Assembly: GCF_030682515.1 (NCBI RefSeq)
Contig: NZ_JAUXOD010000007.1
Span: forward strand, 1 to 55,109
Direction of reading: 5' to 3'
Length of the DNA stretch: 55,109 bases
Source: Hoeflea sp.
Lineage (GTDB): Bacteria > Pseudomonadota > Alphaproteobacteria > Rhizobiales > Rhizobiaceae
The notes below the pieces were generated by a model, which was given only the letters and a program-made list of their open reading frames with translations, was not told the origin of the DNA and searched no databases. Within the stretch, counting starts at the first letter, position 1; each line of letters starts with the position of its first letter. A program made the translations under genes and the position numbers. Below are positions 17,341-27,095 of this stretch, piece by piece.

Positions 17341-18528
17341 ATGCAGGAGCACTATGACATCGCGGTGGTCGGCGGCGGGCTGGCCGGATCGGTGGCTGCG
17401 CTGGCGGCTGCGGCAGAGGGCTGGAGGGTCGCCTTCATCGCCCCTCAGCCCCCGCGCCAGGACGGACGCACCACGGCGCTGCTGTCGGGATCGGTCGATC
17501 TTCTGTCCGGGCTCGGCGTCTGGGCGGCGGTCGAGCCCGCGTCGGCGCCCCTGCGCACGATGCGCATTCTCGACGGCACGACCCGGCTCCTGCGCGCGCC
17601 TCCCGTCTCCTTCCGGTCGAGCGAGATCGGACTGGATGCCTTCGGCTACAATATCCCCAACCAGCCGCTTCTCGATGCGCTGCAGGCCGCCATCGCAGAA
17701 ACGCCCCTGATCGAGCGCTTCGAAAGCCCGCTTGTCCATGCGGCGCAATCGGCCGACACCGTGGACCTCGACCTCGTGGACGGAACCCGGGTGACGGCGC
17801 TGGCCGCCCTTGCCGCCGACGGGCGCGGCTCGAAGCTGCGCGAGGACGTGGGCATAAGGGTCAGGACCTGGTCCTATCCGCAAACCGCTCTGGTCATGAA
17901 TTTCTCCCACGGCATCGCTCACGCCGACACCTCGACCGAGTTCCACACCGAACAGGGCCCGTTCACCCAGGTTCCCCTGCCCGGCAAGCGCTCGAGCCTC
18001 GTCTGGGCGGTCAAGCCCGACCAGGTGGACACCATCCTGGCCATGCCGCGCGAGGCGCTCAACCTGGAGGTCGAAACGCGGATGAGGTCGATCCTGGGCA
18101 AGGTCGAGGTCGAAGGCGACATCCAGGCCTGGCCGCTGTCGAGCCTGATCGCCCACAGTTTCGGCACGGGCCGAACCATGCTGGTGGGGGAGACCGGGCA
18201 CGCCTTCCCGCCGATCGGCGCACAGGGCCTCAATCTCGGACTGCGCGACATCATGCAGGCGATGGCGGCGCTGAAGGCCGCCGGCGGGCCGGCGCAGGCG
18301 CCCGCAGCGGTCCGCGCCTTCCACCGCGAGCGCTGGCTCGACGTGACCAGCCGGACCGCAGGCGTGGACCTGCTCAACCGCACGCTTCTGAGTTCATTCC
18401 TGCCGGTTCAGGCGCTCCGCGCCGGCGGCCTTGCGGTGCTGTCGGCGCTTCCGCCGCTCAGGGCCTTGGCGATGCGCGAAGGCATGACGCCCGGCTGGCG
18501 CAAGGCCAGGCAGCAGCCGGCGGCCTGA
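17341..18528 (+). CDS. UbiH/UbiF/COQ6-family FAD-dependent hydroxylase
   Basis: A 395-residue flavoprotein monooxygenase. The N-terminal dinucleotide motif is DIAVVGGGLAGS. GRTTALLSGS follows, and the C-terminal FAD motif is LVGETGHAFPPIGAQGLNLG, where the usual GD is GE. This matches the hydroxylases that act on the ubiquinone ring; in Alphaproteobacteria one such enzyme can cover several ring positions (UbiL-type). The exact position hydroxylated cannot be told from sequence. It is divergent from the DUF2182 gene. Confidence 0.9.
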   Translation: MQEHYDIAVVGGGLAGSVAALAAAAEGWRVAFIAPQPPRQDGRTTALLSGSVDLLSGLGVWAAVEPASAPLRTMRILDGTTRLLRAPPVSFRSSEIGLDAFGYNIPNQPLLDALQAAIAETPLIERFESPLVHAAQSADTVDLDLVDGTRVTALAALAADGRGSKLREDVGIRVRTWSYPQTALVMNFSHGIAHADTSTEFHTEQGPFTQVPLPGKRSSLVWAVKPDQVDTILAMPREALNLEVETRMRSILGKVEVEGDIQAWPLSSLIAHSFGTGRTMLVGETGHAFPPIGAQGLNLGLRDIMQAMAALKAAGGPAQAPAAVRAFHRERWLDVTSRTAGVDLLNRTLLSSFLPVQALRAGGLAVLSALPPLRALAMREGMTPGWRKARQQPAA

Positions 18529-18552
18529 TCCTGACGCCGCCGTCCACCCGCC

Positions 18553-19515
18553 TCAGGGAAACAGGTCGGGCGGCAGCGTCCCGCTGGTGATCAGCCAGAG
18601 CAGAGTCGAGACCGTGGCGACACTCGTGACCGTCGTCACCAGCACGGTGGCCGAGGCGCGCTCCACCCAGGTCGAATATTGCTGGGCGATCACGAACACA
18701 TTGGTGGCGGTCGGCAGCGATGCCAGCAGGACCGCGGTATAGACCCAGACCGGATCGAAATTCCCCACCGCGCTCAGGCCCAGATACATCAGCACCGGAT
18801 GGACGATCAGCTTCATCGGCACGATGAAGCCGAGTTCGGGCGGCACCCGCTTGAGCGGCCTGAGCGCCAGCGTCACGCCCATGGCAAACAGCGCGCAGGG
18901 CGCGGCCGCCTGTGCCAGGTAGTCGATCAGACGGCCAACCGGCACCGGCGGGACGAATTCGAGCCAGGCCGCCGCCACGCCCACGGCGGTGGCGAGGATG
19001 AAGGGGTGGAAGGCGATCTTGCGGACGACGCCCACAGCCAGCGCGCCGGGGCTGCGGTGATCGCCGCCAGCCAGGGCCATCATCATCGGCGCGATGGTGA
19101 AATGCATGATGTTTTCAAAGCAGAAGATCAGCGCCACCGGGACCGCCGCCGGCTCGCCGAAGGCCAGGATGGCGATGCCCGGACCCATGTAGCCGATATT
19201 GCCATAGGCCCCGGCAAGGCCCTGTATCGTGGCTTCGCCGATGGCCGCGCGCCGCACCAAGATGGTGCCGGCAAAGACCAGCGCAAAGACGATGTAGGTG
19301 ACCACCATGCTGGTCAGCACATAGTCCCAGCGGCCCAGTTCCTCGATCGGCGTGCGCGAGAGAAGCTTGAAGAACAGCGCCGGAAGCGAGACATAGATGA
19401 TGAAGGTGTTGAGCCACCCCATCGCCTCCTGCGGCTGTTTGGTGATGCGCGCGGCGATGTATCCCAGCAGGATAAGGCCGAAAAAGGGTAACACCAGACC
19501 AGTGATTTCAGCCAT
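18553..19515 (-). CDS. AEC family transporter
   Basis: A 320-residue membrane protein with about ten hydrophobic helices, of the auxin-efflux-carrier family. Conserved features include FIIYVSLPALFFKLLS near the N-terminus, GAYGNIGYMGPGIA, and LASLPTATNVFVIAQQY near the C-terminus. Bacterial members export or import small organic acids such as malate or malonate. The substrate is not known here. The gene is convergent with the UbiH-family gene, with only 24 bp between stops. Confidence 0.9.
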   Translation of the reverse strand: MAEITGLVLPFFGLILLGYIAARITKQPQEAMGWLNTFIIYVSLPALFFKLLSRTPIEELGRWDYVLTSMVVTYIVFALVFAGTILVRRAAIGEATIQGLAGAYGNIGYMGPGIAILAFGEPAAVPVALIFCFENIMHFTIAPMMMALAGGDHRSPGALAVGVVRKIAFHPFILATAVGVAAAWLEFVPPVPVGRLIDYLAQAAAPCALFAMGVTLALRPLKRVPPELGFIVPMKLIVHPVLMYLGLSAVGNFDPVWVYTAVLLASLPTATNVFVIAQQYSTWVERASATVLVTTVTSVATVSTLLWLITSGTLPPDLFP

Positions 19516-19642
19516 TCCAGATGCCCGTCAACGCAGTTGAGACCATGACCCCGTAGCGCGAGGGGGTATGGTCCCTGCCCCTTGCCGTCAAGGCCAAACG
19601 GTTGCATTTTCCGTCAAACGTCCCATGTTAGGGGACCAAAGG

Positions 19643-19981
19643 ATGAATGACATGACTCCCAAGCTCGCAAAATTCCGCATCGGACAAGTCGTCAAGCACC
19701 GGATTTTCCCGTTCCGGGGCGTGATCTTCGACGTGGACCCGGTCTATGCCAACACCGAGGAATGGTGGAACTCGATCCCGGAAAACGTGCGCCCGCGCAA
19801 GGATCAGCCGTTCTATCATCTGCTGGCCGAAAACGACGAGACCGAATACGTCGCCTATGTCTCCGAGCAGAACCTTCTGACCGATGACAGCGACCGGCCC
19901 GTGCGCCACCCGCAGATCGCCGATTTCTTCGAAACCTGGGCCAATGGCGTCTATCGCCCCAAGGAACGGGTCAGCCACTGA
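19643..19981 (+). CDS. hspQ: Heat shock protein HspQ
   Basis: A 112-residue protein. KFRIGQVVKHRIFPFRGVIF, the EWWNSIPENVRPRKDQPFYH stretch and YVSEQNLL are diagnostic of HspQ (YccV). In E. coli it is a hemimethylated-DNA-binding protein that also tunes Lon protease specificity. The start at 19643 has AGGGGA upstream; the ATG at 19652, preceded by AAGGA, is an alternative. A strong terminator follows. Confidence 0.93.
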   Translation: MNDMTPKLAKFRIGQVVKHRIFPFRGVIFDVDPVYANTEEWWNSIPENVRPRKDQPFYHLLAENDETEYVAYVSEQNLLTDDSDRPVRHPQIADFFETWANGVYRPKERVSH

Positions 19982-20025
19982 TCCCAGCCGGCTTGCCCCT
20001 TGCGGGCAGAATCAAGACAGAAACA

Positions 20026-20063
20026 AAAAGGCCCGGATGCGATGGCGCATCCGGGCCTTTTCG
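20026..20063. terminator. Bidirectional terminator between hspQ and the IalB-like gene
   Basis: Stem AAAGGCCCGGATGCG / GCGCATCCGGGCCTTT, partly offset, with a short loop. It is flanked by A-run and T-run on the two sides and lies between convergent genes. Confidence 0.92.
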
Positions 20064-20080
20064 TTTCGGGTGAGAAGACC

Positions 20081-20689
20081 TCAGTTCTTTTTCGCGGCCG
20101 CCTGGGCTTCTTCAAGCTTCTTGCGGGCTTCCTCGGCCTTCTTGGTCATTTCTTCCTGCAGCAGGCGCTGGCGTTCCTGAAGCTCGGACTGGGCAATCGG
20201 GTCGCCGTCCCAGGCCTGGGTGAAGCCTTCGAGAGAAATCCTGAGCGGGTTCGGGGTGCGCTGGTAGTTGACCGAGGTCAGCACCAGTTCGCCGCCCTTC
20301 TTGTAGGAGGCGACCATGGCGTCGGTGAGCAGGATTTCCGCCACGCAGGTCTCGGGCATGCAGATCGCATATTCGACGCGCTGGGCCTCGCCGCCATCGA
20401 CCTGCAGGCCGACGCCGGGCTGGATCAGGCGGGCAGTCGGAACCGTGACCTGGAGGATCTTGCGGTTGACCTTGCCGGTCACGTTGATGAGACCGATGGC
20501 CGTGAGCAACTGGCCCGAGGGCGCGGTCACAATGTTCTGGACCACGCACACGTCGTTGTCCTCCTGCTTGGTGCAGGTCTTGTACCAGCCCTGGTTTGCG
20601 CCCTGGGCGAATGCGGTTGCCGGGAAGAAAGCGGCGGCGACGCCGGCCGACATGACAGCTGCGAAGAGGGTCTTTGTGGTGGCGTTCAT
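20081..20689 (-). CDS. Invasion-associated locus B (IalB) family protein
   Basis: A 202-residue secreted protein. The signal peptide is about residues 1-28, ending TAFAQG. The IalB domain contains WYKTCTKQEDNDVCVVQN, PGVGLQVDGGEAQRVEYAIC and MPETCVAEILL, with paired cysteines likely to form disulfides. The C-terminus (about 170-202) is a charged helix rich in K, E and A (EEMTKKAEEARKKLEEAQ). In Bartonella IalB supports erythrocyte invasion, but the family is widespread in non-pathogenic Rhizobiales, where its role is unclear. AGGAG precedes the start at 20689. Confidence 0.9.
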   Translation of the reverse strand: MNATTKTLFAAVMSAGVAAAFFPATAFAQGANQGWYKTCTKQEDNDVCVVQNIVTAPSGQLLTAIGLINVTGKVNRKILQVTVPTARLIQPGVGLQVDGGEAQRVEYAICMPETCVAEILLTDAMVASYKKGGELVLTSVNYQRTPNPLRISLEGFTQAWDGDPIAQSELQERQRLLQEEMTKKAEEARKKLEEAQAAAKKN

Positions 20690-20988
20690 GTGCTTCCGAT
20701 TCTCCTGAAAAGCTGCCCCAGGGGCTGCGTTCTGTTCGCGCGGTCTCCGCGCCCTCATGACTATGTCGCGCCTTCTCGATTGAAAATGCGGCGACAGCAA
20801 GGCTTCGTTCGCGTTCCTGTTAGCGCGGTCCCTCGCCAATATCCAGCCCGGAGGCGGCCGGATGTCAAAAAAACAGCCTCATTCTCCGTCCATGGTGGCC
20901 TGCGTTTGAGGGCGCGTATATCTTCGGCCCAAGAATCGATGGCGCAAGCCGGTGCTTGTTCCGCGCGCCATGCCCTGGAGGGTCGAGA
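20690..20988. other. Intergenic region between divergent IalB-like and YejA-like genes (299 bp)
   Basis: Promoters for both genes should lie here. I saw no other reading frame with support, no RNA gene and no strong dyad. Confidence 0.45.
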
Positions 20989-22812
20989 ATGAAACGAATG
21001 CTGGCAGCGATTTCGGTGATTGCAGGCGCGTTTGCGGGTCCTCTGGCCGACGCGGGCGCGGAACCGGTTCATGCCATCGCCATGCATGGCGAGCCGGCGC
21101 TTCCCGCCGGTTTTGACCATCTGCCCTATGTCAACCCGGAGGCGCTGCAGGGCGGCAGGGTCGCCTATGGCGTGGTCGGCACCTTCGACAATGTGCGCCC
21201 GTTCATCGTCAGGAGCATGCGCACCACGGCGCGCGGCGTGGTCGATCCGGAGTTCGGCAATCTGATCTACGAGACGCTGATGCAGCGCTCCCAGGACGAA
21301 CCTTTCACGCTCTACGGCCTGCTCGCGGAAACGGTGGAATGGGACGAGGATCGCAGTTTCATCCAGTACAACCTCAATCCCAGGGCGCGCTGGTCGGACG
21401 GCGTGCCGGTGACGGCGGACGATGTCATCTTCACCATGGAGCTTTTGCGCGACAAGGGCCGTCCGCCGTTCAGCACAAGGCTCAACCGGGTCGCCAAGAT
21501 GGAGAAGATCAGCGAGCTGTCCGTGCGCTTTACCTTCAACGAGGAGTCCAACCGCGAATATCCGCTCATTCTCTCGCTGTCACCGGTGCTGCCCCGGCAC
21601 GCCACCGATCCCGACAGCTTCGACCAGACGTCGCTCACGCCCGGAATCGGTTCGGGACCCTATCTGATCAGCGAGATCAAGCCCGGCGAGCGCATCACGT
21701 TTACGCGCCGCGACGACTATTGGGCGAAAGACCTGCCGATCAAGCGCGGGATCGACAATTACGATCAGATCACGGTGGAGTATTTCCTCTCCGAAACGGC
21801 GCAGTTCGAGGCCTTCAAGAAGGGCGTGTTCGACGTCTATCCGGACGGCAGCGTCACCAACTGGGCGCGCGGCTACAATTTTCCCGCGGTTGCGGCCGGC
21901 GACGTGGTGCGCAAGGAGTATGAGCGGCAGACCCCCTCGGGTATGTACGGCTTTGTCTTCAACACCCGCAGGCCGCTGTTTGAGGACGTGCGGGTGCGCG
22001 CGGCGTTGACGATGCTGTTCGATTTCGAATGGGCCAACCGCAGCCTCTACGACAATGCCTATACGCGCACGCAGTCGTTCTGGGACAGTTCCGAGCTGTC
22101 GAGCCACGGCAAGCCCGCCGATGCGCGCGAGCGCGAGATCCTTGCGCCCTTCCCCGCTGCTGTGACTGAAGAGATCATGGAAGGCAGACGGACCCTGCCG
22201 GTCACCGATGGATCTGGAAGCGACCGCAAGGTTCAACGCGCAGCGCTGACCTTGCTGCAGGAGGCTGGCTACCGGATCGAGGCCGGCCGGCTGCTCGATC
22301 AGGCTGGCAGGCCGTTCGCCTTTGCGCTGATGACCCAGAACGAAGGCCAGGAAAAGCTCGCGGTGGCGTTCCAGCGCTCGCTCGCAGCCCTTGGCATCCA
22401 GATGACGATCCGCACCGTCGACGACGCCCAGTATCAGCAGCGCTCGCAGACCTTCGACTACGACATGATCATGAAGTCGTTTCCCTCGTCGATGTCGCCG
22501 GGCACCGAGCAGCTCAGCCGCTGGGGTTCGGCGTCGCGCGACCAGGAAGGCTCGTTCAATTTCGCCGGCGCCGCCAATCCCGCCATTGACGCCACGATCG
22601 ACGCCATGCTCAATTCCCGCACGGCCGAGGATTTCCGCTCCGCGGTGCGCGCCTTCGACCGCGTGCTGCTGTCGGGCCATTATGTCATCCCCGCCTTTCA
22701 CCTGGGCAAGGCCTGGGTGGCACATCGCAGCCGGATCGCCGCGCCCGAGGGCGAGCCGCCGCTCTACGGCTATTACCTGCCTGCCTGGTGGGACACATCA
22801 GCCAAGCCCTGA
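20989..22812 (+). CDS. ABC transporter family 5 substrate-binding protein (YejA-like)
   Basis: A 607-residue periplasmic binding protein of the peptide/opine/nickel class. Residues 1-26 are a signal peptide. The SBP_bac_5 core is visible in ARWSDGVPVTADDVIFTMEL, GIGSGPYLISEIKPGERI and GFVFNTRRPLFEDVRVRAAL. It most resembles YejA, which delivers peptides, including the microcin C type, to YejBEF. No permease or ATPase genes follow, so it is an orphan in this window. GGAGG lies just before the ATG at 20989. A FrnE-like gene starts 20 bp downstream. Confidence 0.9.
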   Translation: MKRMLAAISVIAGAFAGPLADAGAEPVHAIAMHGEPALPAGFDHLPYVNPEALQGGRVAYGVVGTFDNVRPFIVRSMRTTARGVVDPEFGNLIYETLMQRSQDEPFTLYGLLAETVEWDEDRSFIQYNLNPRARWSDGVPVTADDVIFTMELLRDKGRPPFSTRLNRVAKMEKISELSVRFTFNEESNREYPLILSLSPVLPRHATDPDSFDQTSLTPGIGSGPYLISEIKPGERITFTRRDDYWAKDLPIKRGIDNYDQITVEYFLSETAQFEAFKKGVFDVYPDGSVTNWARGYNFPAVAAGDVVRKEYERQTPSGMYGFVFNTRRPLFEDVRVRAALTMLFDFEWANRSLYDNAYTRTQSFWDSSELSSHGKPADAREREILAPFPAAVTEEIMEGRRTLPVTDGSGSDRKVQRAALTLLQEAGYRIEAGRLLDQAGRPFAFALMTQNEGQEKLAVAFQRSLAALGIQMTIRTVDDAQYQQRSQTFDYDMIMKSFPSSMSPGTEQLSRWGSASRDQEGSFNFAGAANPAIDATIDAMLNSRTAEDFRSAVRAFDRVLLSGHYVIPAFHLGKAWVAHRSRIAAPEGEPPLYGYYLPAWWDTSAKP

Positions 22813-22832
22813 CCGATCAGAAAGGCACATCC

Positions 22833-23525
22833 ATGTCCGTTCCCGCGATTACCATCGACATCGTTTCCGACGTCATGTGCCCCTGGTGCTACATCGGCAA
22901 GAGACGGCTCGAGGCTGCGCTCGCCGAGGTCGCGGACGAAATGCTTGTCGAGGTTCGCTGGCGGCCCTATCAGCTCGATCCGACCCTGCCCAAGGAAGGC
23001 AAGGACCGGAAAAAATACATGGAAGACAAGTTCGGCGGACCCGAGGGCGCCGAGAAGGCCTATGCGCATGTTCGCGCCGCGGGCGCCGACGAGAACATCC
23101 CCTTCGCCTTCGACAAGATCCCCGTGTCGGCCAACACGCTCGACGCGCACCGGCTGATCCGCTGGGCCGGATCGCTGGGGCCGCTCGCGCAGGACACGGC
23201 GGTGGAGAACCTGTTCAAGGCCTATTTCGAAGACGGCAAAAACATCGGCGATGACGGGGTGCTGATCGAGGCGGGCCGGCAGGCGGGCCTGGAGCCCGAG
23301 ATCGTGGAACGGCTGCTTGCGGGAGAGGCCGACCGCGACGCGGTCTCAGCCGAGATCGACCAGGCGCGGCAGATGGGGGTGACCGGGGTTCCCTGCTTCA
23401 TCATCGACATGAAATACGCCGTCGTCGGCGCGCAGCCGGCCGAAGCGCTGGCCGATGCGATGCGCAAGGTGGCGGCCGAGAAGCAACGGCAGGCCGCCAA
23501 CCAGGACGCTCCGGATCCGGCCTGA
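22833..23525 (+). CDS. DsbA family oxidoreductase (FrnE-like)
   Basis: A 230-residue cytoplasmic thioredoxin-fold protein with no signal peptide. The active-site motif is C16-P-W-C19 (DVMCPWCYIGK). An alpha-helical insert follows, and the cis-Pro loop is TGVPCFIID. This is the FrnE/2-hydroxychromene-2-carboxylate isomerase-like branch of DsbA proteins, in which FrnE has been linked to oxidative-stress resistance. AAAGG precedes the start. Confidence 0.9.
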   Translation: MSVPAITIDIVSDVMCPWCYIGKRRLEAALAEVADEMLVEVRWRPYQLDPTLPKEGKDRKKYMEDKFGGPEGAEKAYAHVRAAGADENIPFAFDKIPVSANTLDAHRLIRWAGSLGPLAQDTAVENLFKAYFEDGKNIGDDGVLIEAGRQAGLEPEIVERLLAGEADRDAVSAEIDQARQMGVTGVPCFIIDMKYAVVGAQPAEALADAMRKVAAEKQRQAANQDAPDPA

Positions 23526-23588
23526 GGCTCAGCCGGGCTTCAACTCACCTCACCGCCACCTCCGGCCCGGTTGCCGCGGAGCGACCGT

Positions 23589-26500
23589 TCAGCCGGCGAG
23601 TTCCGCAAGCTGCGTCATCACCACGGCCGCCCCTGTCAGGCGCTTTTCGGGCGTCGGCAGGTCGCGGATGAAGACCACGCTCTGGTCGGGCCGGATCTTG
23701 GCCATCTGGCCCTGCCTGGAGATGTGGCCCACCAAAGCTGCCGGATTGGCGAATTCCTTGTTGCGGAACTGCACCACCACGCCCTTGGGGCCCGCGTCGA
23801 GCTTCTCGACATTGGCCTTGCGACAGAGCGCCTTGATGAACACGATCTTCAACAGATGCTGCACCTCGATCGGCAGCGGCCCGAAGCGGTCGATCATCTC
23901 GGCGCCGAAGCCGTCGATGTCGCCCACCTCCGTGATATCGCCCAGCCGCCGGTAGAGCCCGAGCCGCAAGTGCAGGTCCGGCACGTAATCCTCGGGGATC
24001 ATCACCGGCGTGCCGACGGTGATCTGCGGCGACCAGCCGGTGTCGACGATCTCGTCCTCGCCGCGCACCTCGGCCACCGCCTCCTCGAGCATGTGCTGGT
24101 AGAGCTCGAAGCCCACTTCCTTGATGTGGCCCGACTGCTCCTCGCCGAGGAGATTGCCTGCGCCGCGGATGTCCAGATCGTGGCTGGCCAACTGGAAGCC
24201 CGCACCGAGCGTATCCAGCGATTGCAGCACCTTGAGGCGCTTGTCGGCGGTCGCCGTCAGCGTCTTGTTGACCGGCAGCGTGAACAGCGCGAAGGCGCGG
24301 ACCTTAGAGCGGCCGACCCGGCCGCGCAGCTGGTAGAGCTGAGCCAGGCCGAACATGTCGGCGCGGTGGACGATCAGCGTGTTGGCGGTCGGCACATCGA
24401 GGCCGGATTCGACGATGGTAGTCGACAAGAGCACATCGTACTGGCCGTCATAGAAGGCGTTCATGATGTCGTCGAGCTCGCCCGCCCCCATCTGGCCGTG
24501 GGCAATGGCGAATTTGAGTTCCGGCACGTCCGAGCGCAGGTAGGCGGCGATGTCGTCGAGATCGGAGAGCCGCGGGCAGACATAGAAGCTCTGGCCGCCG
24601 CGGTAGTGCTCGCGCATCAGCGTCTCGCGGATCGTCACCGGATCGAAGGGCGAGATGAAGGTGCGGACCGCCATGCGGTCGGCGGGCGGCGTGGTGATCA
24701 GCGACAGTTCCCTGACGCCGGTCATGGCGAGCTGCAAGGTGCGCGGGATCGGCGTCGCCGAGAGCGTCAGCACATGCACGTCGGACTTCAACTCCTTGAG
24801 CCGCTCCTTGTGCTTGACGCCGAAATGCTGCTCCTCGTCGATGATCAGCAGGCCCAGATTGGCGAACTGGATCGAGGAGCCCAAGAGCGCGTGGGTGCCG
24901 ACGACGATGTCGGTGCGGCCCGACTGCAGCTCGGCCTTGGTGAGCGCCAGTTCCTTGGCGCCGACCAGGCGCGAGGCCTGGGCGATGCGCACCGGATAGC
25001 CGCGCAGCCGCTCGGTGAAGGTCTTGAAATGCTGGCGCGCCAAGAGCGTGGTCGGCACCACGACGGCGACCTGGACCCCGTTCATGGCGGCGATGAAGGC
25101 CGCGCGCAGCGCCACCTCGGTCTTGCCGAAGCCGACATCGCCGCAGATGAGCCGGTCCATCGGCTGGCCGGCGGCCAGGTCGTCGCGCACCCGCTCGATC
25201 GCCGCCATCTGGTCTTCGGTCTCGTCATAGGGGAAGCGGGCCGAGAACTCATCATAAAGCCCCTCCGGCGCGCCCAGGACGGGGGCCGAGCGCATGTGCC
25301 GTTCGGCGGCGATGCGGATCAGGCCGGCGGCCATGTCCAAGAGCCGCTTCTTGAGCTTGGCCTTGCGCGACTGCCAGGCGACGCCGCCCAGCCGGTCGAG
25401 CTGCACCTCGGTACTTTCCGAGCCGTAGCGCGTCAGCAGTTCGATGTTCTCGACCGGCAGGAACAGTTTTGCGTCGCCGGCGTAATGCAGCTCCAGGCAG
25501 GCATGCGGCGCGCCCGCGGCCTCGATGGTGCGCAGGCCGATGAAGCGGCCGATGCCGTGCTCGGCGTGGACGACGTAGCTGCCTTCGTCGAGGCCCGAGA
25601 CCTCGGAGATGTAGTCGGCGCCGCGGCGCTTGCGCTTGGCGCGGCGCACCAGCCGGTCGCCCAGCACATCCTGCTCGCCGATGACGACCAACTCGCCGGT
25701 CTCGAAGCCGCCCTCGATGGCGAGCACGGCGGCCGCCGCCTCGCCCGGTTTGAGCTTGTCCAGATCGGCATGGCGGGCAATCCGCACCACGCGCTTGAGC
25801 CCGTGCTCCTCGGTCACCTGCAGCAGGCGGTCGAGCGAGCCTTCGGTCCAGGCGGTGATCAGCACCTTGCGGCCCTCGGCGCGCTTGGCTCCGACATGGG
25901 CGACAAGCTTTTCGAACAGGTTGACCCGCGCGGCTTCCGCCGACTTGTCGGCCTCCGCATCCGCGGCCCAGCGCGGCCCGGTGCGGGTCTCGAGTTCGAT
26001 CACGCGGCGCGCGGCGGTCTCGGGCTCGTGAAACGGCGTGAGCCGGATCGCGTTCCAGGCATCGAGCCCGGCCAGCAGTTCCGGCGTGTCGAGATAGAGC
26101 AGGTCCGGCTCGATCGCCTTGTAGGGCGTGGCGTGCATGCTCTTGGTCTTCTCGATCGAGAGCGCCGCGGCGCGCGCCTCGTAATGATCGACGATCTGCG
26201 CCCGGCGCTCGCCGGCGGCTTCAGCGAGCATGTGGTCGCCGGCGATGCGGAAACCATGGAGATAGTCGAACACGGTCTCCATGCGGTCGTGAAACAGCGG
26301 CAGCCAGTGCTCCATGCCGGGATAGCGGCGGCCTTCGCTGATCGCCACATAGAGCGCATCGTCGCGCGTCGCCGCCCCGAAGCGGGCGAGGTAGTTTGTA
26401 CGGAACCGGCTGACGGTCTCGGGCTCGAGCGTCACCTCGCTCATGGCATTGAGCGTAAGCTCCTTGGCCTGCCCCGTGGTGCGCTGCGAGGCGGGATCGA

Positions 26501-27095
26501 AATGCCGCACGCTTTCCAGCGTGTCGCCAAAGAAATCGAGCCGCACCGGCTCGTCCTCTCCGGGCACGAAGACATCGAGAATGCCGCCGCGCACCGCGTA
26601 TTCACCGACTTCGCGGACGGTGTCGACGCGCTCAAACCCGTTGCGGGCGAGCTGGGCCGCCAGATCCTCCATCTTCAGCCGGTTGCCGGGGCGGGCCGAA
26701 AACCCGAGGCCCGAGACCACCGATTTGGGCGGCACGCGCTGCAGCATGGCGTTGACGGTGACGATCACGATCGCCGGATGCGGATTGTCGGGAAACCGCG
26801 CCAGCGCCGACAGCGCCGCAAGCCTGCGGGCCGAGATGTCGGCGCCGGGCGAGACGCGGTCATAGGGAAGGCAATCCCAGCCCGGCAATGTCAGCACCGG
26901 GATCTCGGGCGCGAAGAACGCCAGGTTCTGCTCGAGATCGGCCATGCGCTGGCCATCGGAGATGACATAGGCGAGCGGTCCGCCCGCGCGCGCAAGCTCT
27001 GCCAGCGCCAGGGCCTCCATGCCCTGCGGCACGCCCGACAGAGTGACGGGGACCTTCGCGCCTGCGACCTGGGCGGCCGGTATGACGGGCTTCAT
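23589..27095 (-). CDS. mfd: Transcription-repair coupling factor Mfd
   Basis: An 1168-residue SF2 DNA translocase that removes RNA polymerase stalled at lesions and recruits UvrA. The N-terminal UvrB-homology part contains the LPGWDCLPYD motif. A CarD-like RNA polymerase-interacting domain includes DYISEVSGLDEGSYVVHAEHGIG. The helicase core has Walker A GDVGFGKTEVAL, motif II IIDEEQHFGV, motif III LSATPIPRTL and motif VI QLRGRVGRS. The C-terminal TRCF domain ends the protein. Its ATG overlaps the sdhE stop by 4 bp, so the two are translationally coupled. Confidence 0.98.
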   Translation of the reverse strand: MKPVIPAAQVAGAKVPVTLSGVPQGMEALALAELARAGGPLAYVISDGQRMADLEQNLAFFAPEIPVLTLPGWDCLPYDRVSPGADISARRLAALSALARFPDNPHPAIVIVTVNAMLQRVPPKSVVSGLGFSARPGNRLKMEDLAAQLARNGFERVDTVREVGEYAVRGGILDVFVPGEDEPVRLDFFGDTLESVRHFDPASQRTTGQAKELTLNAMSEVTLEPETVSRFRTNYLARFGAATRDDALYVAISEGRRYPGMEHWLPLFHDRMETVFDYLHGFRIAGDHMLAEAAGERRAQIVDHYEARAAALSIEKTKSMHATPYKAIEPDLLYLDTPELLAGLDAWNAIRLTPFHEPETAARRVIELETRTGPRWAADAEADKSAEAARVNLFEKLVAHVGAKRAEGRKVLITAWTEGSLDRLLQVTEEHGLKRVVRIARHADLDKLKPGEAAAAVLAIEGGFETGELVVIGEQDVLGDRLVRRAKRKRRGADYISEVSGLDEGSYVVHAEHGIGRFIGLRTIEAAGAPHACLELHYAGDAKLFLPVENIELLTRYGSESTEVQLDRLGGVAWQSRKAKLKKRLLDMAAGLIRIAAERHMRSAPVLGAPEGLYDEFSARFPYDETEDQMAAIERVRDDLAAGQPMDRLICGDVGFGKTEVALRAAFIAAMNGVQVAVVVPTTLLARQHFKTFTERLRGYPVRIAQASRLVGAKELALTKAELQSGRTDIVVGTHALLGSSIQFANLGLLIIDEEQHFGVKHKERLKELKSDVHVLTLSATPIPRTLQLAMTGVRELSLITTPPADRMAVRTFISPFDPVTIRETLMREHYRGGQSFYVCPRLSDLDDIAAYLRSDVPELKFAIAHGQMGAGELDDIMNAFYDGQYDVLLSTTIVESGLDVPTANTLIVHRADMFGLAQLYQLRGRVGRSKVRAFALFTLPVNKTLTATADKRLKVLQSLDTLGAGFQLASHDLDIRGAGNLLGEEQSGHIKEVGFELYQHMLEEAVAEVRGEDEIVDTGWSPQITVGTPVMIPEDYVPDLHLRLGLYRRLGDITEVGDIDGFGAEMIDRFGPLPIEVQHLLKIVFIKALCRKANVEKLDAGPKGVVVQFRNKEFANPAALVGHISRQGQMAKIRPDQSVVFIRDLPTPEKRLTGAAVVMTQLAELAG

